Shown: positions 8,618 to 16,737 of the stretch, piece by piece
Numbering within the stretch: position 1 is the stretch's first letter
Layout of the letters: the number at the start of each line of letters is the position of its first letter
DNA from: a bacterium
GTDB taxonomy: Bacteria; Verrucomicrobiota; Verrucomicrobiia; Verrucomicrobiales; Akkermansiaceae
DNA: 64,000 bases
Assembly: GCA_018222765.1 (NCBI GenBank)
Contig: JAAEZT010000002.1
Location: 170,111-234,110, forward strand
Direction of reading: 5' to 3'
The notes under the pieces: model-generated
Told to the model about the DNA's origin: nothing
The model's input: the letters and a program-made list of their open reading frames with translations, nothing else
Database searches by the model: none
Position numbers and translations under genes: made by a program

Positions 8618-11326
8618 CTATTTGAGCCCCGTGACTTTCAAGGTCCCGGCTCCCCCAATATATTTCGGATGGGTCTTGGACGAGAATGTTCCCACTCCCT
8701 GATCCTTCCCGTCGATGAAAAATGCTCCCACGGTTTCTCCCGCATCCAGCACCAGCTTCTGCGGCGATGAGCCATTGGCTCCTTCCAGCGACAAAGTCAC
8801 ATCATTTGGAATCACTCCCCCTGAATCTTTCGCGAGCACGAGCGAGCAATTGTCCCCAATGATTACGTCACCTTTCCCAAGAGATCCCTTCTTGCCTCTC
8901 ACCAAGACCCGGAAGGCTTGTTTCATGGAGGAGGAAGCTTCAAACCCTCCGGTAAAAGAATTGGTAGCTTCAAAAATGATGGTGTTCTTATTCACCCCGT
9001 TAATGGTCAGCTTTCCGGGTCCGGTAATCGCTTTGGCAAACAGACGGGTTTTCGAATGCCCACTGGTCGAAGCACCACCCCATATTTCCGCATCGCCAAC
9101 CAATTCCACCGGCCCCAAATCGCAATTGTGGGTTCGGAAAATGAGCCGGGCGTCGTGATGGAGGACGAGCGACGCCGGATCTTTTGGCAGGAGAGCGAGA
9201 CCTTGATCGCCCCACAAAACCAACGTCGCTTTCTCTCGAAGAACCAAGGATCCGGAAAACGATGGGATCTCGGCCTCCTCCAATTGCACTACGACCCCTC
9301 GCCCAACAATAGCATTATCATCCCCTTGAGGAAGCGTGTCATTTTGCCAATTTTCTGGCACCGCCCAGCTATTTCGATTGTTTTTGTCGCTCCGGGTCAT
9401 GGTCACGCCTGAGACTGTCGGCCGCAGAAGAAACTCATGCGGGGCCAAAGCCCGGGCGGTAAATCGTAATTCATCGAGAGCAAGTCGGTCCGGGTTTCCT
9501 TTTGCGCCAACCCGGAAAGGATTTACTTGCTTGAGCGACAAGCCGGCATGAGAAAGTTTCTTGGCAGCCACTTGCTGGCCATCCAGAAAGAGCCGCATTT
9601 CGCCGGCACCTCCACTATAATCATGGTCCCACACCACCCCAAAATGATGCGGCTTCGAATCGGCCACTCTTACTTCTTCAGCAAGCGCCTGGGTGATTTT
9701 GCTACCTGAATCGTAAAAGAAGCTCATCTGACCCTGGGTCATCCCCCGTCCCGGAGGCCGGAGATCCAAATGCCATCCTTGTCTCACTTTTTCTCCCGAG
9801 CGGGTTCCCAAAAGAAAGACCGGACGTTTCAGATTTCCTGCCAGAAACCAACCCTCAAAGGTAAATGACTTCTTGGCGTTTAAGACGAACTCACCACTGG
9901 GTTCGGTCTCCTGCCACACACCGATCTTGAGCGCCGAGGTGTTCTCTTTTAGATTGAGTGGAATTGGATCAGGAGCAATGGGAGCGATTTTTTTTCCTTT
10001 TGCCACTAACTCTAATTCAAAAAAATTGCCGCCATCGGCAAGCGGACCGTTCTCAGATTTCCCATCCATCCGCCACCAGGCACTCAACACGGTGTCTACC
10101 GGTTTCGGTTTTGGAGGCACGGGTTCCGGTTTTGGCGTATCCACTTTAGCCGCAACTACTTTTTCGCCATCCGGATCAGGAGCATCCGCTTTCATCGGAG
10201 CCTCTGGAATCCTAATGACCGGATCACTCTCCACTTCGGGAGCCACCGGTTCCGGGAGGCCTTCCCTGGGTGTTTCCCCAACCCCGGCGACCTTTTTCAC
10301 TATTCTTTTCTTGGGATTTTTCTCCTCGGCCTCTTTGTCATTTTGCACGACTGGAGCCTCCTTGGGCTCGTTCGTTTTAAGATGAAGCCCAAAGCAAATC
10401 ACCAAAACCGCTGCCACTGCCGAGATGATTTTTGGAGCTTTGGATGGCTTGGCGCTGGCCAGCACCGGATGCGTCCCGGTCAACTGCCCCATTCTGGCCA
10501 CCTGCCCGGAACTAATCAAAGAAGCCGAGCCCTGGCCAACCCTCATGTCCATTAGGCTACCGCCCTGGGACACCACCACTTCCTGACCCTCAACTGTAAA
10601 TTCGTATGTGCGAAGGAAAAACGGCCGCATTGCCAGCGTCGTCGCCTCGAGATCTCTTCGGTAGGCGGGAATGTCAAATTCGACTCTTCGAAATTCCAAC
10701 TCCTGCGTTTCGGTATCGTAGATCACATAGCGCGCCCGGAGATCCTCCGGATTGCGCGGCTCACCCACCGAACCCACATTAACAATATAGCGACTATCGG
10801 AATCCAGCGTAAGATCGCCGTCGGTGAATTCAGTGACCTCCCCGAAAATGTCCATCTCAAAGACCTTGGGCAAATGGGTATGCCCGATGAAGGTCACAAA
10901 GTGTTTCCCGGCTTCCAGATTTCTCTGTGCAACTTCGAGATCACTGATGTAACCGAACCTCCCCGGTTCTTCGATTTCAGCATGAACAAAAAGAATATCA
11001 CCGGCTTCAATCGCCAATGGCACGGATGACAGGAACTCTTTCCCCGCTTCGTCCATTTGACCCATCGTCCATTCGATGGCTTCCCGGGCGTGATCATTGA
11101 AGATGGAATAATCCATCATCCCCACCGCCGCGGCATCGTGATTTCCCATCACGAAGTTTCCCGTCACCGCCCGAACAGCCTCAAGAACTTCGGCCGGCTT
11201 TGGTCCATATCCCACCACATCACCCAGACAAACAACCTCCTCGATATTGCACTCGCGGAAATCCGCCAGAACCGCTTCCCAGGCGGGAAAGTTGGCGTGA
11301 ATGTCTGATACTATCGCGTAACGCAT
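8618..11326 (-). CDS. Metallophosphoesterase fused through a TM helix to LamG and beta-rich extracytoplasmic domains
   Basis: 902 aa with an unusual fusion. Residues 1-240 form a calcineurin-like phosphoesterase of the YfcE/MJ0936 type, with all metal motifs: SDIHAN (D8, H10), GDVVGYGP (D36), GNHD (N62, H63), H115 in FVHAE and GHTH (H149, H151). There is no signal peptide. A single hydrophobic segment (300-315, ISAVAAVLVICFGL) is preceded by Lys residues, so the phosphoesterase should be cytoplasmic and the rest outside. Residues 316-410 are a Pro/Lys/Glu-rich linker. About 415-640 look like a LamG/concanavalin sandwich (HHFGVVWDHDYSGG, LFLDGQQV, LDELRF). From 640 to 902 comes a beta-rich region like autotransporter-associated repeats. 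A link between an outside binding domain and inside phosphoesterase activity is plausible but unproven. It stands alone. Confidence 0.8.
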   Translation of the reverse strand: MRYAIVSDIHANFPAWEAVLADFRECNIEEVVCLGDVVGYGPKPAEVLEAVRAVTGNFVMGNHDAAAVGMMDYSIFNDHAREAIEWTMGQMDEAGKEFLSSVPLAIEAGDILFVHAEIEEPGRFGYISDLEVAQRNLEAGKHFVTFIGHTHLPKVFEMDIFGEVTEFTDGDLTLDSDSRYIVNVGSVGEPRNPEDLRARYVIYDTETQELEFRRVEFDIPAYRRDLEATTLAMRPFFLRTYEFTVEGQEVVVSQGGSLMDMRVGQGSASLISSGQVARMGQLTGTHPVLASAKPSKAPKIISAVAAVLVICFGLHLKTNEPKEAPVVQNDKEAEEKNPKKRIVKKVAGVGETPREGLPEPVAPEVESDPVIRIPEAPMKADAPDPDGEKVVAAKVDTPKPEPVPPKPKPVDTVLSAWWRMDGKSENGPLADGGNFFELELVAKGKKIAPIAPDPIPLNLKENTSALKIGVWQETEPSGEFVLNAKKSFTFEGWFLAGNLKRPVFLLGTRSGEKVRQGWHLDLRPPGRGMTQGQMSFFYDSGSKITQALAEEVRVADSKPHHFGVVWDHDYSGGAGEMRLFLDGQQVAAKKLSHAGLSLKQVNPFRVGAKGNPDRLALDELRFTARALAPHEFLLRPTVSGVTMTRSDKNNRNSWAVPENWQNDTLPQGDDNAIVGRGVVVQLEEAEIPSFSGSLVLREKATLVLWGDQGLALLPKDPASLVLHHDARLIFRTHNCDLGPVELVGDAEIWGGASTSGHSKTRLFAKAITGPGKLTINGVNKNTIIFEATNSFTGGFEASSSMKQAFRVLVRGKKGSLGKGDVIIGDNCSLVLAKDSGGVIPNDVTLSLEGANGSSPQKLVLDAGETVGAFFIDGKDQGVGTFSSKTHPKYIGGAGTLKVTGLK

Positions 11327-11486
11327 GGCGCTCTGGTGGAAACCGGATCCAGACTATAAAACCGATTGGCCATTTGGGAATCATAACCCCATAAAATTTC
11401 ATCACCCTGAATTTAAAATAATTACCGGGGTTTGGAACGATTTTGGCATCCAACATTCCAGTGAATCAGGGTGACTCCGCTCAATT

Positions 11487-12827
11487 TCATCCCGTCAATT
11501 CCGTCATTTCCCCACTACTATCGGCAAATTTCTCTACCGGGGCATCCACCGCGTTAAGCATCGAGACGAAGAGATTCGCAAGCGGCACCTTATTCTCACC
11601 CTCGTATGAGTGCAGGTTTCCATGCTTGAAACCGAGCGCCTTTCCACCGGCCACCTGAATTGGGTAATTCTTGGTGCTGTGGGAAGCGTGCGGGTGGGCC
11701 GAGCCCCAAACCACGACCGTTTGGTCGAGCATATTGCTTTCGCCTTCCGGAGTATTTCGCAAACGATCGAGAAAATAGGCATGCTGCTTGGCCCGCCAAT
11801 TATCCCACTTTCCTGATTCAGTCGGGCGCTTGTGGGCGATGTCGTGGGTCGCTCCTTTGTAACCGAGCACGTAGTTGGCGTAATTCCACATCTCACTCCC
11901 ACTGGAATGCTCGCTTTCGAGCATGAGGGTGGCGAAGCGGGTGGAATCGGTCTGGAAAGCCAGATAGAGCAAGTCATACATACATCGGGTGTATTCCTCG
12001 GGATCCTTGTGGGAGACTTCAAGGTTTAGCCCTTTGGTATCGACATCTGGAAGTGACTCATGAGTCCACTGGCTAGTGCGTTCGACACGCTTTTCCAACG
12101 CGCGAATGGAGTCGAGATACTCTTCCATTTTCACCTGGTCCTCTTTACCAAGACGACCCTGAAGCTTCCTGGAATCCTCCATCATCAAATCGAGCACACT
12201 TGCCTCGCGCTTGAGGTCGGCACGAACTTGTTCGATTCCTTTTCCAGCGTAGGGATTGAAGAGGCGGTTAAAAATTTCCTGAGGGCGATGCATCGACGGG
12301 ATTGGACGCCCGGGACCGTAATGAGAAAGCGTCTTGGCGCTGCCGTATGAACCAGTGCCACCTTCAGTGCCAAGAACAAGAGAAGCATAACGTGTCCTGT
12401 GTCCGATCATCTTCGCCGCGAGTTGATCCACCGAGATGTTGTTTGTCTTCTCCGTTCCCGACATGTCGGCACCGGTTGCAAAAACATCACCGCTGCTGTG
12501 ACCACCCATTCCGATTCCGCCCGCGTGTTCAAGACCACGGAGATAACTCACGGAGTTCTTCAGCGGCTTAAAAGGTGATGCGGATTGATTAAACGAGAGC
12601 GGTCCAGCCTCCTTGCAGGGCCACCAGTTCCAGTCGTGGTGCGAACCATCTTTGTTTTTGGGCTCGTATACCCCGTAGGCGATGTAGCTCAACACCATCC
12701 GCTTGGGCAATGCTTTACCGGGGGCCGTCTTTCCCCACGACATTCCCTGAAGAAATGGCAGGGCCAAGGCGGCACCGCCACCCCGGATGAATTCACGTCG
12801 ATCAAGATGCCAGGATTTCTGTTTCAT
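11487..12827 (-). CDS. DUF1552 family exported protein (second copy)
   Basis: 446 aa. It begins with a Tat-type signal: DRREFIRGGGAALALPF with the twin Arg. The body matches the DUF1552 family of PVC bacteria: RMVLSYIAYGVYE near the start, GGHSSGDVFATG, SVDQLAAKMIG, a helical KMEEYLDSIRALEKRVE, and a C-terminal VVWGSAHPHASHS. It has a sulfatase/alkaline-phosphatase-like feel but lacks the formylglycine motif. Function unknown. Its start overlaps the stop of the upstream DUF1592 gene by 4 bp (ATGA), a sign of coupled translation. DUF1552 and DUF1592 genes recur as neighbours three times in this window, so the products may form one complex. Last gene of the four-gene set. Confidence 0.88.
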   Translation of the reverse strand: MKQKSWHLDRREFIRGGGAALALPFLQGMSWGKTAPGKALPKRMVLSYIAYGVYEPKNKDGSHHDWNWWPCKEAGPLSFNQSASPFKPLKNSVSYLRGLEHAGGIGMGGHSSGDVFATGADMSGTEKTNNISVDQLAAKMIGHRTRYASLVLGTEGGTGSYGSAKTLSHYGPGRPIPSMHRPQEIFNRLFNPYAGKGIEQVRADLKREASVLDLMMEDSRKLQGRLGKEDQVKMEEYLDSIRALEKRVERTSQWTHESLPDVDTKGLNLEVSHKDPEEYTRCMYDLLYLAFQTDSTRFATLMLESEHSSGSEMWNYANYVLGYKGATHDIAHKRPTESGKWDNWRAKQHAYFLDRLRNTPEGESNMLDQTVVVWGSAHPHASHSTKNYPIQVAGGKALGFKHGNLHSYEGENKVPLANLFVSMLNAVDAPVEKFADSSGEMTELTG

Positions 12828-15343
12828 GGATTATTGGTAAAGGTAGGGCTTTGGCAGACGGATACAATGATGTCCTGAAGTTTGTAGCCGTTTCCTTTCG
12901 CCAGTTTGAGTAATCTCTCGACTTCAAATCGATCACGATAGGTTAGTTTCCTTCCAATACTGTAGGTCAGCAACCTCCGAATGACGTTTTCAACAATCTC
13001 ATCCTGACGTTCCTTGAGAAGGTATCTTTTTAGCTTCGGCATCCCGTCGACCTTAGGTCCATGAGGCACGCGCGATGAGGCATCAACTTCCTCCGTATAG
13101 ATCGATTTCAAATACTCTTGATAGCCCGCAAGGGTCTTGTCAGTTCCATGATGAAAGCCACGGACACGGACTTTCTCTTTCGGCACCAGGGGCTGGTATT
13201 TTCCGATCGCGCTGTAGCGTTCAAATGGAATCCCCCATGGATCGAGCCGCACGTGGCAATCGGCGCAGCTTTCCTGCTCCCTGTGAAGCGCGAGGAGATC
13301 CTTGATCGACACCGCTTCATCCGCGGAATCTCCGGCCGAATCTGACAGCGCCGGGACTTCCGCTGGCGGGGGTTTCACCTCGTGGCCCAAAATAGCCTCA
13401 CGCAACCAGACCGCCCGATAGATCGGATGAGGAGCAGAGCCCGTGGAGTTTCCGATCAACATCGCTCCCTGGGTCAACAATCCGCCAAGGCGATGCTCTG
13501 GCTTGACCGGGATGGCACGGAGCGTCAATCCCCGCACTCCATCAACACCATAATGCGCCGCAAGCGGTTCATTGAGATAGGCGAAGTCAGAGTCGATGAC
13601 ATTCATCACGCTTGCGTTGGTTTTAATCAGCTCACCAACGAAGCCCACTGTCTCCTCAAGCATGTAATCACGAATGGTCGGGCGAAAGAGCTGCTCCTGA
13701 CCACGCCGTTCGCCAAGGTGCACCGTATAGAGAAAGCGAGGAAAGAGATCGCGGTTAATGTTTACCGTTTTCATCTTGGCGATGCTCAACCACTGGGTGG
13801 AAAAATTCTCCACAAAACCTTCCGCTCGTTCATCGGAGAGGAGTCGTCGCGTTTGCGCTTCGATGACCGCTGAATCATTCAGCTTCCCTGAAGCGGCGAG
13901 ATCAAACAACTCTTTATCAGGCATACTCCCCCAGAGGAAATAGGAGAGCCGTGAAGCGAGTTCATACGGCTTGGTTGCTGCAGCCTGATCAATCACCGTG
14001 TGAAAAAGAAACTGGGGGGAAACCAGCACCATCGCCAAAGTTTCCCGCATGGCCTCTTCGAGAGTCTCAAATTCGGCATCATAAATCTTGAAGACACGGT
14101 AGTAGTGGTCGACCTCATCCCTAGCCACCGGTCGCCGAAAGGCTCTCGTCATGAAACGCTTGATTACCTCGTAGGCATACTCGGCCGGTTTATTCTCGCG
14201 CAGGGATGATTCAAAAAGAATGCGCGTATGATGCTCCGGCGGCCAAGTCTCGCTCACGGGCGCTTCAAACTCGATCGATTCGAGAACCACCCGCGGCGCC
14301 TCCAAGCTCCACGACGCATCAAAACCACTCTTGCGATGATCATTAAGCTCGCCGTTGTCGAAAATATTCTGAGCCGTAATGGTGATACTTGGAGGATGAA
14401 CTTTATTGCGGTGCCTGCTGGACGGTTGGATCGGAATATTCTCGATCCGCCCGCGAAACTCATACTCTCCCGGCTTATCAGGAGTATTTTTCAAATGAAC
14501 GACTCCCACTTCGTGGCAGACCCCCGATCCCGAATCATGTCGGAGGCTGGTTCCCATCACCAGACGAAGCGGCACCTCCTGAAAGCCCGCAGGAAGATTC
14601 CCTGACGCCTTGACACGAATTTTAAACTCACCGGTTTTGGGCCAACTTTTCAAGCCCATCGTTTTGTTACCAAGACCAGGTCCCTGGTAGACCCCGATTT
14701 CAGCTTGGGTCAATCCTCCCTTGCCGGGCTTGCCATGTTCCCATTTCGCGCTGCTTTGATGAAGCTCCGGCTTAGCAGGATCGACAATGGCACTCGCCAT
14801 CGCCTTGCGGGCGGCCTCCTTGTAACGAATCAATTGATCCGGCCCGATCATCATCATCTGCGCGGTATTGTTAAAATGATACGGCTTGTCCGGATCGGCG
14901 GGAAGATCCTTGGAGAGCTCGAGTTCAAAGCCCAACAAGTCCCGCATGGTATTCTGATACTCGAAGTTCGTGAGCCGCCGAGTCGTGGTCGCAACCGCAA
15001 CCTTGCTCTCTTTTTCAACGTAATCGCGAAGACCCGACTCGATCCATTTTGCAACCGCTTCGCGAGATTTCGCATCCGGCTGAGGTTCGTCTTCGGGAGG
15101 CATCTCTCCGCCTTCCAACATCTCCAGAACCAACTCCCAATGCTCAAGATCCCCTTCCACCATCTCACCCCGCAGAGTATGGACAGTAATGTCGCCCTTG
15201 CTCTTTTTAAGGCCGTGGCAGGAAACACAATGCTCTTCAAAAAACGGTTTCACCACCTTCTCAAAAACCACCTCATCCGCCCAGACCACCTGCGGGAAAA
15301 CCAATCCCGCGGAAATCACCAAACCCCGAATCAACCTTTCCAT
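12824..15343 (-). CDS. DUF1587/DUF1592/DUF1588/DUF1585 cytochrome-like protein (second copy)
   Basis: 839 aa with a signal peptide (VISAGLVFPQVVWA). Order of parts: planctomycete cytochrome-type heme site CVSCH near residue 38; DUF1587 around 118-190 (RRLTNFEYQNTMRDLLG); a beta-rich middle 200-360; DUF1595/1592 around 385-560 (FMTRAFRRPV, SRLSYFLWGSMPD); DUF1588 around 620-730 with a second CADCH; and DUF1585 at the C-terminus (RRLLTYSIGRKLTYRDR). With two CxxCH motifs it is likely a periplasmic heme protein. The biochemical role of the family is not established; it often sits near polysaccharide degradation genes. The start overlaps the previous gene's stop by one base (TAATG) and its own stop overlaps the next start by four, so translation is coupled on both sides. 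Confidence 0.88.
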   Translation of the reverse strand: MERLIRGLVISAGLVFPQVVWADEVVFEKVVKPFFEEHCVSCHGLKKSKGDITVHTLRGEMVEGDLEHWELVLEMLEGGEMPPEDEPQPDAKSREAVAKWIESGLRDYVEKESKVAVATTTRRLTNFEYQNTMRDLLGFELELSKDLPADPDKPYHFNNTAQMMMIGPDQLIRYKEAARKAMASAIVDPAKPELHQSSAKWEHGKPGKGGLTQAEIGVYQGPGLGNKTMGLKSWPKTGEFKIRVKASGNLPAGFQEVPLRLVMGTSLRHDSGSGVCHEVGVVHLKNTPDKPGEYEFRGRIENIPIQPSSRHRNKVHPPSITITAQNIFDNGELNDHRKSGFDASWSLEAPRVVLESIEFEAPVSETWPPEHHTRILFESSLRENKPAEYAYEVIKRFMTRAFRRPVARDEVDHYYRVFKIYDAEFETLEEAMRETLAMVLVSPQFLFHTVIDQAAATKPYELASRLSYFLWGSMPDKELFDLAASGKLNDSAVIEAQTRRLLSDERAEGFVENFSTQWLSIAKMKTVNINRDLFPRFLYTVHLGERRGQEQLFRPTIRDYMLEETVGFVGELIKTNASVMNVIDSDFAYLNEPLAAHYGVDGVRGLTLRAIPVKPEHRLGGLLTQGAMLIGNSTGSAPHPIYRAVWLREAILGHEVKPPPAEVPALSDSAGDSADEAVSIKDLLALHREQESCADCHVRLDPWGIPFERYSAIGKYQPLVPKEKVRVRGFHHGTDKTLAGYQEYLKSIYTEEVDASSRVPHGPKVDGMPKLKRYLLKERQDEIVENVIRRLLTYSIGRKLTYRDRFEVERLLKLAKGNGYKLQDIIVSVCQSPTFTNNP

Positions 15344-16737
15344 TACCCGAAGAACTCCTTAATTGGACCTTTCTGATCCATGTCAGTCAGCCCGGTATCA
15401 ATAGCCCCATAATGCTCAACGGGATTTCCGTAGGCATTCAGAATAGTGGTATACCAATTCCCCAAAGTCTTGTGACCTTCCTTGCCGTAGTGAGGAAGGC
15501 GGAGATATTTCCCGGCGATATCAAGCTTCACCTTGTTGCCCGACAGCACCACGAATGGCCACTCGGTTCCCTTACTGTGATGAGTCTCCCCATTGTCCGG
15601 AAAGTAAAGAAGCATGGTGTTATCAAACATCGTTCCCCCATCTTCGGGAATCTCTTTCAGCCGAGTCACAACACGATCAACCAAAGCCATGTGATGGCGG
15701 CGAACCTTCTCGCGAACTTCCACCGCTTCAAATTTTCCTACGGACTTGTTGTGGCCCACATCGTGAAGATTCACGTTCTCGTTTTCGATATCTTTGATCC
15801 CGGTATATCTCGTGCCCAACTCATCAATCGTCAGGGTCACGACATTGGTCATCCCGGAAATAAGCGACGAAAGAAGAATTTCTCCGTGACCAATCTGACG
15901 ATCAATCGTGGAAAGATCGTCTGCAAAATATTTTTGATCCAACTTGGGAACATGACGCCGAATCACATCAGCCATCGCATCCATCTTCCGGTTCCGCTCG
16001 CGGATATCATCAATCGAATCCGCGTAGTTCTTCACCTTCGCTTTCTCCAGCCCACGCAACTCTTCGGAAAGCCCCCCTTCGTTCTTCGCCGCAAATTCCA
16101 AGAGACGACGCTCAAGCTGATATTGGACCTGCGAATCTTTATCGCTTAGCACCGACTTGAACAATTCCTGCATCGCGACTTTCGGCGAGCCAAAGGCATA
16201 GTTCGGTTGCTGGGGACCACGGGCCGAAAAGCCTTTCTCGATCCCGTTGATATTTCCTCGTGAATTGCCACCCCCACTGGGAAAGCAAGCCAGCTCGATA
16301 TGCTCCAGCGGAGAGGGATTCAACTTGGCCAACTCAAAATCCACCGTCGCCCACTTGATCGAACTCAGCCGCTCATTGGCCTTGTAAACCCCCAGCGATG
16401 ACTGCCAGGTGTGGTGACCCGTCGTGCACATCTTGCCGGAGAGTCCCTGCAGGATCGTCATGTTCTCCTTGTGCTCGTTGAGCGCCCCCATCCAATCGGG
16501 CAGATCATGATTTTTTAGCTCCACCTGAAAAGAGTCCTTTCTCTTCTCCATGGCCAACTCCTCTTCGCTCAGCGTGGGCGGCACCAAGGCATCGGGAAAC
16601 AATCCGTTCCCTTTATGAATGAAGATAAATCGCTTTGGAGGATTTCCGTTTGTCGACTTGGCAAACAAGCCGGAGCCCAGGGCCATCGACCCGGCACCCA
16701 GCATCGATTGTTTCAAGAATTTTCTACGGCTATTCAT
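15343..16737 (-). CDS. DUF1552 family exported protein (first copy)
   Basis: 464 aa, starting MNSRRKFLKQSMLGAGSMAL, a Tat signal with RRKFLK. The body follows the DUF1552 pattern: RFIFIHKGNGLFPD, a TTGHHTWQSSLG segment, a long helix with RERNRKMDAMADVIRRHV, LISGMTNVVTLTIDELG, and a C-terminal LYFPDNGETHHS. It is clearly related to, but distant from, the copy 2.5 kb downstream. Its start codon overlaps the stop of the upstream DUF1592 gene by 8 bp. Export by Tat suggests it folds, perhaps with a cofactor, before reaching the periplasm, where its DUF1592 partner (Sec-type signal) would meet it. Function unknown. Confidence 0.88.
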   Translation of the reverse strand: MNSRRKFLKQSMLGAGSMALGSGLFAKSTNGNPPKRFIFIHKGNGLFPDALVPPTLSEEELAMEKRKDSFQVELKNHDLPDWMGALNEHKENMTILQGLSGKMCTTGHHTWQSSLGVYKANERLSSIKWATVDFELAKLNPSPLEHIELACFPSGGGNSRGNINGIEKGFSARGPQQPNYAFGSPKVAMQELFKSVLSDKDSQVQYQLERRLLEFAAKNEGGLSEELRGLEKAKVKNYADSIDDIRERNRKMDAMADVIRRHVPKLDQKYFADDLSTIDRQIGHGEILLSSLISGMTNVVTLTIDELGTRYTGIKDIENENVNLHDVGHNKSVGKFEAVEVREKVRRHHMALVDRVVTRLKEIPEDGGTMFDNTMLLYFPDNGETHHSKGTEWPFVVLSGNKVKLDIAGKYLRLPHYGKEGHKTLGNWYTTILNAYGNPVEHYGAIDTGLTDMDQKGPIKEFFG

